Part shown: positions 9,001-17,973 of the stretch, piece by piece
Layout of the letters: every line of letters begins with the position of its first letter
Position numbering within the stretch: position 1 is the stretch's first letter
Source: CAWBAT01 sp046331665
GTDB taxonomy: Bacteria; Acidobacteriota; Terriglobia; Versatilivoradales; Versatilivoraceae
Length of the DNA stretch: 64,000 nt
Reading direction: 5' to 3'
Assembly: GCA_046331665.1 (NCBI GenBank)
Contig: JAXLQK010000029.1
Coordinates: forward strand, 1-64,000
Notes under the pieces: generated by a model
Databases searched by the model: none
What the model was told of the DNA's origin: nothing
Seen by the model: only the letters and a program-made list of their open reading frames with translations
Program-made: the position numbers and the translations under genes

Positions 9001-10073
9001 CACACACTACCGCTTACGGAAGAGAGCTGAATCTTCTCTCCACTTTCCACAGAGCGGGCGATGGCGACCATCGCTCGCATCGCTGCGATACCGTCATCGA
9101 TTCCGGCTCCATGCTGTGGTTTGCCGTGTAGTATCACATCGGCAAACCCCTCAATTTGGCGTTTGTACGTGTAGGCATCTTCACCGAGCGGGCGGTGAAA
9201 TTGTCCGTCGCTCACGGAGAAGCATTCGACAGTGCTCGACATGTGATACCAGGGAAGGTAAAACTTTCCTTTGATACTTCCCTTTTCTCCATAAATCTGG
9301 AAGGACTCTTCGAAATCCCCGCGGATGGCTATCGTCAAATCGAGATGACCCAGGCATCCATTGGCAAAATCGGTGTCGACAAACCAACAGTAGGCGCCAA
9401 ACCGTTCCGATAGGCGGGCGCGGACGCTGGAGATTTCGCCGGCGAGAAAACGTGCCGTATCGACCAAGTGGCTTCCGTGCGTCAGCATGAAATAGCGCCG
9501 TTTGTCCGCTTTGGGATCTCCCGCCGGTTTCCTGGCCGCCTGGCTGTGCCTCGGGATGGGTTGCAGATTATCGGTCATGGTGTAACGATAGGTTGAGTCG
9601 CAGTAATTGGACTTGAAGCCCATTAACTGGCCAATTTCGTCGCGAATGAATTGACAGGCGAAGGTCGCCCCAGGATCAAACCGCCTGTTATTCCCAACCT
9701 GAAAGACGAGTTTGCTTTCGGCCACGCGGCGCCGTAACTCTTCACACTCTTCCACGGAGACACCCAGGGGCTTCTCCACCAGGACATGTTTTCCGGCGGC
9801 TAGTGCCTTCAAGCAAAAAGGAACATGAAATTGGTCGGCAGTTGCGATAATGACTGCTTCCACGTTAGGGTCCAAGAGCATCGCATCAAAATCGCGATAA
9901 GCCACCTTGGGCTCATGAATAGAACCCATTTTGTTCAGCAAATCCTCGGCGACATCGCAAATCGCATAGAGTTCTGCATTCCGAGACTTTCGACAGGCAT
10001 CGAAATGAGCAAATTGGGAAATCGGGCCGCAGCCCAGGACACCGATTCTCAGAAGGCGTGAATCCTTTTTCAT
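9000..10073 (-). CDS. Gfo/Idh/MocA-family NAD(P)-dependent dehydrogenase
   Basis: A 357-residue oxidoreductase. The Rossmann motif RIGVLGCGPISQFAHF lies near residue 10, the conserved cofactor-site EKPLGVS near residue 100, and the C-terminal alpha/beta sheet domain follows. The family oxidises sugars, inositols and sugar acids, often at C1 or C3, which fits a first oxidation step in the operon. I start at ATG 10073; an in-frame GTG sits directly before it and AGGGAA lies about 9 bases upstream. It leads the tightest part of the operon, ending in overlap with the isomerase gene. Confidence 0.88.
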   Translation of the reverse strand: MKKDSRLLRIGVLGCGPISQFAHFDACRKSRNAELYAICDVAEDLLNKMGSIHEPKVAYRDFDAMLLDPNVEAVIIATADQFHVPFCLKALAAGKHVLVEKPLGVSVEECEELRRRVAESKLVFQVGNNRRFDPGATFACQFIRDEIGQLMGFKSNYCDSTYRYTMTDNLQPIPRHSQAARKPAGDPKADKRRYFMLTHGSHLVDTARFLAGEISSVRARLSERFGAYCWFVDTDFANGCLGHLDLTIAIRGDFEESFQIYGEKGSIKGKFYLPWYHMSSTVECFSVSDGQFHRPLGEDAYTYKRQIEGFADVILHGKPQHGAGIDDGIAAMRAMVAIARSVESGEKIQLSSVSGSV

Positions 10074-10255
10074 CACTTAAGTTCCCTTAATGAGTTCATC
10101 AAGAAATCTCATTTTCCATTGGTTATTTCTGCTTTTCTATATGATCGTTGTGTGTTGAGAATTAATCCAAATAGAAAAGAACAGATTGCAGTTCGGAAAT
10201 AACAATGAGCCATTGTCGCAGCCGAGGCCGACGGCCGTCATGCCCTTTAATCGTT

Positions 10256-11679
10256 CTAAACCCCATATCGTTGTCGTAACGCTTCCCGAAGCGCTTTCAA
10301 CTTCTTCTTTTCCGAAATATCGATGAGCACCGTCAAATGTTTTTCAAGCGGCACCTCTCGGAGCTCGCCTGAAGTATGGACGTCCAATGCCTGGCTCATA
10401 GCTTCCGCGCCCAATTTTGGATCCGCTCTTCCGGCATCATTTTTGATGGAATTAATCGCCGATCCCGCCAGGTACAAGATGTTGCTGCTCAATCTGCGGG
10501 TTTCAGCATCGGCGAGGTTCATAATAATATTTCCCTGATCCAGACCCCTGCCCTGGCGATCATGGTTGGGTTGATGCCTGGCAGTGGACGGGTGAGAACC
10601 TCTTCCGAGGCCTCCCACTCCGCGCCATACGGAAAGATAAAGGGCGGGCCATTTCGAACCGGGGCCGTCTGGCGGAAGTCGATGCCGTCAAGCCTGGCGA
10701 GTAAGTCAATAATTTCCCGCCATATCGACTTGGTTCTGACGCCAATACCCGCATTATGGCCATAAATAGCCGGAGGCGTTTGCAAGTGCTTGGTTGCTTC
10801 TCGAACCATTCGCACCGTGCCGCCCGCAAAGGATTCACTGAACATCACGCCCGTTGCTCCAACTTCCAGGGTGGCGTGCAGACTCTCGAGGATCTCGTGA
10901 GGAGAACCGGTAATATGCGGGGCAAAAATCAGCCCCAGTCCGCCGCGCTTCTCCTTGACTTTCTCGATGGCTGTGACTGCCCGCCTTGCCCTTTCCTTGA
11001 CCGGGGAATAGTTCAAATCGGGATAGAGATTTTCATCCTCTTTAATGAAGAGGAACAGCGGACAGGCAGCCGCCTCTTCCACCAGCGTGCCCACCTCTTC
11101 CGGAACGATGCCTGCCGTTGGTTTTAGGATCGTCCCGAAGGCAGGTTGTTCCGGTTTGAAACCTGTGGCTTTGCGAACCCCCGGTGCACCATAGGCCGGA
11201 CCGGGAAAGGTACGAATCACTTTTTCTGGAATCTGAAGGGCGACCAGGCGAGCGTCCTGATTTTCATACACGTCAAAAATAATGGCCCCGGCCACGGTGT
11301 GAAGGATGTCGCAGGAAGTCAAATGCCCGTCGGGGTGGAGCAGCATTTTCAACGGGAAAGCCATGTGAAGCAGCCCGATGCGTCCACTCATGTCGAACGG
11401 GTCGACCCCCGCCGCCTGAGCCGTACATTGCTCCAACAAAGACCCGGCCGGCGGGTGCTTAATGCCGCTCGTCGCGTGGTAGCTGATTTCACGGACTGCC
11501 TGCTCGAGTTTTTGAGTTCGGAAGGCAAAGAAATAACTGGCTACAATTTGGTCGTCCATCTGTGGGGGTGGATTCTCTGCCAGTCTGCGACTTACCACTC
11601 GGCGCAGCAGGACGTCGCGCGCATTGTTGTCATACCAAAGGGAATCGAGTGTTGTTTGATCGAGTGAAAGAGATTTCAT
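10256..11679 (-). CDS. RuBisCO-like protein (form IV-type), frameshifted as read
   Basis: A RuBisCO large-chain homologue. The first 386-residue frame holds an N-terminal alpha/beta domain and a TIM barrel. GTILKPTAGI matches the Lys175 motif (Lys at residue 186) but Lys177 is replaced by Thr. FIKEDE keeps the carbamylated Lys and the two acidic Mg ligands (K213, D215, E216). GHNAGIG lies at the His294 region. Near 10545-10550, at a run of four G on the coding strand, the frame shifts; the barrel then continues as GLDQGNIIMNL, ILYLAGSAI and DPKLGAEAMSQALDVH to the stop at 10256. Adding one G restores a full-length protein of about 474 residues. Known RLPs of this kind decarboxylate or cleave 3-oxo acid-sugar phosphates (OiaX, OiaT); without Lys177 and phosphoribulokinase, CO2 fixation is unlikely. 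The gene lies 182 bp upstream of the dehydrogenase. Confidence 0.87.
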
Positions 11680-12018
11680 TGGTGTATGGTTACATTAATC
11701 CTTATGGCAATTGGAAGGCATCCTGACGATGCCTCTCCCATGAATTGTTGAGATGTAAATTTAAAACTTCCAAAGAGATTCCAGAACAATCGTGGGCCTG
11801 AAATCCTTACTCACAAACCGCGGAATATTACCATAATCAACGTGGTTTCGCCCAATTGATCAGAAACCGTTGAAACAACTGTTTCATGAACCCGGAGGCG
11901 TCGGCATGTTGGTTCACGTAAGTGTCTTCGGGTGAGGACTTCAGCCAAAGAGACGAGCGTAAGGCCTCTCGAACCTCCATAAGTTGGGAGTTCCAAGGCA
12001 TAGCCAAATTTCTAAAGA
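11680..12018. other. Intergenic stretch, possible small open frame
   Basis: This 339-bp gap lies between the RLP gene and the M1 peptidase gene. A minus-strand frame at 11837-12058 could encode 73 residues and overlaps the end of the peptidase gene by 40 bp. It has no recognised domain and no clear SD, so I do not call it a gene. The AT-rich part just before the RLP start probably holds its promoter or leader. Confidence 0.3.
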
Positions 12019-14546
12019 TTAATCCTTGATGGTACAGAGAATGTCTTCGTAGGCGCACAGTAGCGCGCGTTTTGGCTTTCTAGGGAGGGGGATGCTAAAC
12101 TCTGGAGTAGTCGTGTTCCCGAGGAGCGCGGTGGATCCCAATCTCACGAGTTTCCCGTCAAGGTCCAGATACATGGGGACTCGCATTCGAAAAGAACTGT
12201 CGACATTGCTTTGGGTGATCTTTCCGGTGAGCTTGATCTGCGACGGATTGCTGGTGTCGATAGTATATTCAAGCCTGTATTCGGGGATTTGATTGCCGTA
12301 GACCCATTCCCTGACGAACCAATCCATCTTGTGGTCGCCAGCCAAATCCATCTCCTTGGTCATGTGTTTTGAAACGGTTTGAAAGAAGTCTTCCGTCGAT
12401 ACATTTGAGTTATAGTAAGTTTTGACAAAGTCTTTCATCATCGTCATGAAACGGGCATCGCCAGATTGCGAGTCCCACATCATCATCCGCAACATATGCA
12501 AAATGAAGGCCCCTTTCGGATAGATCAAGGAACGGGTGGCATTCTCGGTCAGCGCCGTGTCCAGGCGATAACCCATAATGACACTGCCTATATCTGCCGG
12601 TCGCATTCCCGAAGCGTTTTTCTGGAGGATGAGTTGCCGTTCGTCCCGCCAAAATTTTAGGAAAGTGTCATCCTTATAAACGGCTTGCGCGAATAGCGAA
12701 GCCGAAAAGTCTGCAAATCCTTCACTCATCCATTGGTCACGGTACGATTTCCAGCCAATTAAATGTCCCCACCATTGATGAGCCACTTCATGGGCGGCCA
12801 CTACTTTGAAGAAATTCTTAGGATCATCAAAACCTAGCTCGTGGCGATATGTATAATCGAGATAAGCGGTGAGTGGCATGTAGACCAACATGGGCCATGC
12901 CTGACCAAAATTCATGAAGGGCTGTTGGGTCATTGCCAGTCGTCCATAGGGAAGCCCACCGAAGTAGTTCGTATAGATTCCCATGGCTGCTTGGGCTTCG
13001 GCCCGAGATTGGTTCATCATTGCCGTCGTATTGAGAGATCCGAGCGTCGAAGAGGATTCAAGAGAGCCTACGGTTTGCGAACCGGTTACGGGGGAGGTTG
13101 TAGATTGAGTCGCGCCATGTTGTGCTGTCTTTAAGAAGTCGGGAAGATCTTTGTTAGCATAACTCTCGATCAAACAATTGATTTTCTCGTCTTGTACGGC
13201 AGTCTTCTTGAATTTGCCATAATTGAAACCCGCAACGGCTAAGGGAATATCGCTCTTCCAGTGAGTGACCAGTCGGTCTTTCTCTTTGGATTCTGGTCCT
13301 GGAATCCCTGTTGCTACCAGGAGAAGGTCTTTGGGCGTATTGAGTGTCAGGTCGTAGGTCGCACGATCGGTAAAGGCAGAATTGGGGTACCAATCGGTTC
13401 GGGCCACCAGTGTGTAATTACCTCCACCACTATCGCGTACAGCGTCGTCTCCCGCGTAGGAGAATTGAAGAGTGTATTCTTGACCTTCCTTCAACTCCTC
13501 AGGCAAAAGGATATAAAAATCGGCATCTTCATCCTTGTCTTCTTGAATAAACCCCAGACTCTTGCCGGCTTCGTCTGTAACGTTTTTCATCCGCAATGCT
13601 GGATAAAGATCTAAATCAAGAACGCGAGCACCGGATACCTTGGCCTTGAATCGGGTTCTGACCGTGGCTTCAAGACTTTTGCCCTTGGGAGTTGCATTGA
13701 TTTCGTGATGGAGGAAATCAATGAGCTCATGGCTTTCGGCCATAGGGATGCCATTTTGGTAGTGACTGCTCAAGTGCGAGGCAGCCCAGATTCCAAGCGC
13801 CCTCTCCGAAAAATTGACCAGGACCACTTCTTCCGGTGTTACAAAGGGGGCTCCCAGGGGATCAATCCCATAGAGCGTCTCGCCATATTTCTTCCCGTCG
13901 AAATACGCCATGAAGATTCCCGATTGTCCCAGCCAAGTGAGGTCTTGCAAGATCCGGGCGTCCAAATTGTAGCGTTGGAACGCCAATGCGATATTGGAAT
14001 GAAGGTGCGTTTTCCCCTTGCGAAGAAATTTGCGATGGTCATGCAACAAATCAGCCGCAGCGGAATTTATGGGACCTGTCTTGGGTTTTCGCTCTCTAGT
14101 TATTTCTTCATAAGTGGAATCCGTAAAGCGGAGAACCATTTTAGAAAGGTCTCTTCCATCGAACCGGAACCCGTAAGGATACTCAGCTGGTGTCGTTCTA
14201 CATCGATGGGGGGAGAATACTTAAATTCTCCCTGGCCAATGAAGACAGCCCCGGTTATTTTTCCAGCAACTGGCGTTAGGAAAAAGAACTGACCTGAAAT
14301 GAAGGTGATCGTTGCACGGTCCCGGGAGAGAGTAAATTGTTCAATGCCTACAGACTCCCCGCTCAAGAGAGCGGTGCGGAGTTGGACATAGGTGGGGTCT
14401 GAATTAGCAAAGGGGTTCTTGTCGGCAGCGCGCAAAATGAATCCAGAAGGGGAGTGCTCCGGAAAAGGAAAGCAGGTCAGGAGGAGAATCAGGCCCGTGA
14501 AGGTCATGGGTCTACTCCAAATATAAGATCTGCGGCCAGGTTTCAT
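12019..14546 (-). CDS. M1-family zinc aminopeptidase, exported, frameshifted as read
   Basis: A large metallopeptidase. The zinc site HEVAHQWWGH followed by EGFADF gives the HExxH-18-E pattern of the M1/gluzincin family. The N-terminal segment (start ATG 14546, SD GGAGGG five bases upstream) begins with a basic region and a hydrophobic signal peptide (FTGLILLLTCFPFP). That frame ends at 14100, while the rest runs from about 14139 to 12019. Adding one A to the AAAA run at about 14140 joins TFLK to MVLRFTDSTYEE and restores one protein of roughly 840 residues. A linker rich in Ser/Thr/Gly lies before the catalytic domain. It should trim peptides in the periplasm or on the surface and has no clear link to the sugar genes. 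Its catalytic half is intact. Confidence 0.83.
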
Positions 14547-14613
14547 CGCAGCCCTCCGGAGCTATTTCAAGGGATCCATTGATTGCGCCCAGTATAGCAC
14601 AGAACGGTGGTCC

Positions 14614-15606
14614 TTAGCAGGTCACCGGAGCCTCTTCGCGGATGAGTTTTTCCGCTTTCAATTCGGCCCAGAAGACTTCTGGAATCACTTCCTCGAACAG
14701 GTGGAAATTTTCATAAACTCGTTCCGGGATCCGAGTCCCGGGGATAATGCAGGTGACGGCCGGATGGGCGAGCGCAAACTGGGTGGCTGCTGCTTTCAGA
14801 GACACCTGATGCCGTGCTGCCACGGTTCGGATTTTTCGGGCTCGTTCAAGAATTGCCGGTGTGGCATCTTGATAGTTGTATTTGGTCCCAGGACTCAAGT
14901 CGCTTGCCAATATGCCGCTATTGTAGTGGCCGCCGAGCATGATCCCGATATTCCTGCGCTGGCATTCAGGAAACAATTCGTCCAGAGCGTCTTGTTCGAG
15001 CAGACTATAACGGCCCGCCAGGAGTAAGCAGTCCACATCAGTTTCACGGGCAAAGCGCACCAGCATCTTGCACTGATTCATGCCGGCGCTGACCCCGCGG
15101 ATGACTCCTTGTCGACGCAATGCCTCCAAAGCCGGGTAGGCACCGCGCAGAACCTCATCCCAATGGTCGTCTGGATCGTGGATGTGCAAGATGTCGATGC
15201 GGCTGAGATGGAGCCTCTTGAGGCTTTCCTCAAACGATCGCATCACCCCGTCATAGGTAAATAGAAATTTAGGTCGAACGGGCGGCGGATTTTTCCAATA
15301 GACATCCTGACTATGATCGCCTTCTGCCTCCGGAACGAGCAATCGCCCCACCTTGGTCGACAAAACATACTGATCGCGCGGTAATTCGGCGAGAGCCTTT
15401 CCCAGTCTGCGTTCGCTTTTGCCATACCCATACAGGGGGGCGGTATCAAACAAATTAAGTCCCAACTGAAAGGCTTGATGGACGACAGCCGAGGCTTGTT
15501 CATCGCTGATGTCGCCGTACAAATCTCCGAGAGAAGCACATCCGAGCCCGAGCCGGGTGACCTGGATCCCGGACTTGCCGAGAGGTTTTAGATCGAGAGC
15601 TTTCAT
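14614..15606 (-). CDS. Aldo/keto reductase, aldose 1-dehydrogenase-like
   Basis: A 330-residue aldo/keto reductase. DTAPLYGYGKSERRLG carries the catalytic Asp and Tyr, STKVGR the Lys, and HIHDPDD the His. The sequences GGHYNSGILASD and GTRIPERVYENF resemble the D-threo-aldose/L-fucose 1-dehydrogenase branch, which oxidises aldoses to lactones with NAD(P). I start at ATG 15606, with AAGGAA about eight bases upstream, rather than at an earlier codon that would add a non-conserved 29-residue extension. It lies 67 bp upstream of the peptidase gene. If it belongs to the RLP pathway it would make the lactone that a hydrolase opens; that is inference. Confidence 0.85.
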   Translation of the reverse strand: MKALDLKPLGKSGIQVTRLGLGCASLGDLYGDISDEQASAVVHQAFQLGLNLFDTAPLYGYGKSERRLGKALAELPRDQYVLSTKVGRLLVPEAEGDHSQDVYWKNPPPVRPKFLFTYDGVMRSFEESLKRLHLSRIDILHIHDPDDHWDEVLRGAYPALEALRRQGVIRGVSAGMNQCKMLVRFARETDVDCLLLAGRYSLLEQDALDELFPECQRRNIGIMLGGHYNSGILASDLSPGTKYNYQDATPAILERARKIRTVAARHQVSLKAAATQFALAHPAVTCIIPGTRIPERVYENFHLFEEVIPEVFWAELKAEKLIREEAPVTC

Positions 15607-15742
15607 CGAATAGTTCCTTGAAGCAAACTGGCTACATCGGTCTGCACCGGTTTCAAAGGGCGGCGAGGAGGTTTGAAGCGAGATAGCCAGCACGCATCTT
15701 CAAACCGGGAAGCGACTGGAATCCAAGTTTGTTTTGAGTCCC

Positions 15743-16408
15743 CTAGAAACGCCCATACTGCCGAAAGGCATCTACTGGATGGACACCCTCAAGAATTGAT
15801 TTCCGCAAGAGATTCTCGGTACGAACAACTTCCTCAGCTTTTGTAATGACTTCTTCCGCGATGGCTTGGGGGATGATGAGAACACCATCTCGATCACCTA
15901 CGACAAAGTCCCCGGCCTCAATCTGAACGGTGCCAATCTGGATTGGAACATTGTAGTCCACCAGCCTCCATCGCCCCACAATGTCCAATGGCGTCGTATA
16001 GCGCGCAAAAACAGGGAAACCAAGTTTGAGAATATAGTCAGTATCTCTCACACCCCCATCGATAACGGCTCCCTTCGCTCCTCTAAATTTGGCGGTTTCG
16101 CAGGAGAGTTCACCGATATGGGCGCAGGTTTGGTCATTGGGTTGGCTGACGATGACATCTCCAGGACGAACGTCTCCCAACATCTTAAGGAAGGGGATGA
16201 AGATAATCTCGGGATCGACACTGGCAACAGCCTCACCACGAACGGTCAGGGCGCGACCGACCAAATTTTGCCCCTTCTGGATGGATTGGATGGTGTGTGG
16301 CAGAACCTGGTTTGTAAATCCCATTTCATCCATGATGTCGCTAATCGCGCCCGTATATGGGATGAACTCGAGTCGATTGACCAAACGAAGGTTCTGTTCT
16401 TCATTCAT
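15743..16408 (-). CDS. RraA-like / HMG aldolase-family protein
   Basis: A 221-residue protein of the RraA family, which includes 4-hydroxy-4-methyl-2-oxoglutarate (HMG) aldolases and oxaloacetate decarboxylases. GGVRDTDYI and GDRDGVLIIP match the divalent-metal and pyruvate-enolate-binding region. The ATG at 16408 has AAGGAG upstream. It is the first gene of the minus-strand block, 136 bp before the aldo/keto reductase. Members in sugar-acid clusters often cleave or decarboxylate 2-oxo acids, so a late C-C cleavage step is plausible. It is not the RNase E regulator by context. Confidence 0.82.
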   Translation of the reverse strand: MNEEQNLRLVNRLEFIPYTGAISDIMDEMGFTNQVLPHTIQSIQKGQNLVGRALTVRGEAVASVDPEIIFIPFLKMLGDVRPGDVIVSQPNDQTCAHIGELSCETAKFRGAKGAVIDGGVRDTDYILKLGFPVFARYTTPLDIVGRWRLVDYNVPIQIGTVQIEAGDFVVGDRDGVLIIPQAIAEEVITKAEEVVRTENLLRKSILEGVHPVDAFRQYGRF

Positions 16409-16676
16409 AGGATTGTATCTCCTTAATGGTTCTCTTCCATGATGAATCAAATCCTGAGGTACGATGGTGAGCACTTGGAAATCAAGCAAGGGGAGGGAGG
16501 TCGCGATTCCGCTGTCGGTTCGAATTCCACATTGACAAAGTCTCATTTTATTAAGACAAATAGCATTCGCAAATGAAAATCGGGTGGAAGTCAGGATCTC
16601 TTGAACGCATGGCCGTTGAATTTGAAATTCCAGTATTTAAAGTCTTTTATCGGGATTGTATGAAGAGGAGCATCTT

Positions 16677-17822
16677 GTGACGATCAGTCTGCGCGGGCTC
16701 ACCTGGAATCACACCCGCGGCTACTTGCCAATGATTGCTACAGGGCAGCGATTTTCCGAGTTGCATCCTGAGGTCGAAATCGTGTGGGAAAAGTGTCCCC
16801 AGGAAGAGCTGGCGGCGTTGGCCCGCGATTTGAGTGACCAGAAGCTGGATTTTCTGAATATGGATGCCATCGGGATTGGCGAGGCCGCTCAGGCGGGACT
16901 ACTGGTTCCGTTGGATGCGCATTTGCCCAGGGAATTTATGGACGATCAAGCCAGACATTCCGTGGGAGGATCTCACGAGAGTTTTCAGTGGGGAGGGCAT
17001 CAATGGGCATTGGCGATTGATACATCCGCGGTGGTAAGCGCTCGACGGAGTGTGTTGCTTGAGCAATGTGGACTGGCTGTGCCGAATACCTGGGACGAGT
17101 TGATAGCCTTGGCCAGGCGCGGCTGGGTCGCAGTCCCCGGATCTCCTCACGCCTGCCTGTTGAATTTTTACTTGCTTTGCGCTTCGCTGGGTGAGGAGCC
17201 TTTTCAGCAAGCAGGAACTCTGGTTAGCGATTCAATTGGGGGCGATGCCCTGAATCGGTTACGCGAACTGATGTCTCATTGCCCGGAGGTCTGTTATTCC
17301 TGGGGATCGGCTGCCACGCTTGAAGCGATGGCTTGCCATGACAACATAGGTTATTGCCCGTTTGTGCAGGGATACGTGAATTATGCGCGAAGCGGCTATG
17401 CGAGTTATCGACTCCATTTTGGCGAACTTGTGAGTTTGGATGGGGAACGTCCCCTTCGTAGCGTGCTGGAAGCAAAAGGGTTGTCGATTACTTCTCGCTG
17501 CCTGCACCTCAAGGAAGCCTGTGAGTATGCTCAGTTTGTGGCCAGCCCCTCCAGCCAGCGGGGCTTTTATTTTGAGAGCGGTGGGCAACCTGCTCACCGT
17601 AAGGCATGGCTGGAAAAGACGAACAATATGATCAGTCTCGACTTTTTCCAAAAGACACTCCCGGTCATAGAGCGGGCTTTTGTGCCTCCGCGTTTTGGCG
17701 GGTACCATGATTTTCGGAGACAAGCCGGACTGATGATTCAGGAGTACTTGGGCAATGGCGGGGATCCAACCCCTGTTCTTGACCGGCTGAAAGACTTGCA
17801 TAAACAGTTTCAGGCAACTTAA
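16677..17822 (+). CDS. ABC-type solute-binding-fold protein without signal peptide
   Basis: A 381-residue protein with the family 1 extracellular solute-binding fold (ISLRGLTWNHTRGYLPM near the start, the DTSAVVSAR hinge region and the ESGGQPAHR C-terminal region). It has no signal peptide or lipobox, and no permease or ATPase gene is nearby. The start is GTG 16677, with GAGGAG seven bases upstream; an upstream TTG would not add an export signal either. It is divergent from the RraA-like gene across 268 bp that must hold both promoters. A cytoplasmic binding or sensing role for a sugar acid, or use of a distant transporter, are possibilities; I cannot choose between them. Confidence 0.75.
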   Translation: MTISLRGLTWNHTRGYLPMIATGQRFSELHPEVEIVWEKCPQEELAALARDLSDQKLDFLNMDAIGIGEAAQAGLLVPLDAHLPREFMDDQARHSVGGSHESFQWGGHQWALAIDTSAVVSARRSVLLEQCGLAVPNTWDELIALARRGWVAVPGSPHACLLNFYLLCASLGEEPFQQAGTLVSDSIGGDALNRLRELMSHCPEVCYSWGSAATLEAMACHDNIGYCPFVQGYVNYARSGYASYRLHFGELVSLDGERPLRSVLEAKGLSITSRCLHLKEACEYAQFVASPSSQRGFYFESGGQPAHRKAWLEKTNNMISLDFFQKTLPVIERAFVPPRFGGYHDFRRQAGLMIQEYLGNGGDPTPVLDRLKDLHKQFQAT

Positions 17823-17973
17823 ATCGTTGAAGAAACCATTTTGTTGAATTGTTGAAGGTCTCATTTAGCCTGCATCAATCTAAGTCTGAATAGAACACTT
17901 TGCTGGGACCTGTTTTTCACCGAGGGGGTTCTCATGAAAGTTATCCCCGGCTTGAAGAGACTCTGGAGGACTC

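Noticed and set aside
10256..11679. Carbon-fixing RuBisCO
   Set aside because: Lys177 is Thr, no phosphoribulokinase or small subunit is present, and the neighbours are catabolic.
15743..16408. Regulator of RNase E (RraA proper)
   Set aside because: The family is named after RraA, but the gene lies in a sugar-acid block, where aldolase or decarboxylase members are typical.
16510..16530. tRNA-like T-loop text (GGTTCGAATTCC)
   Set aside because: No acceptor or anticodon stem can be built around it.
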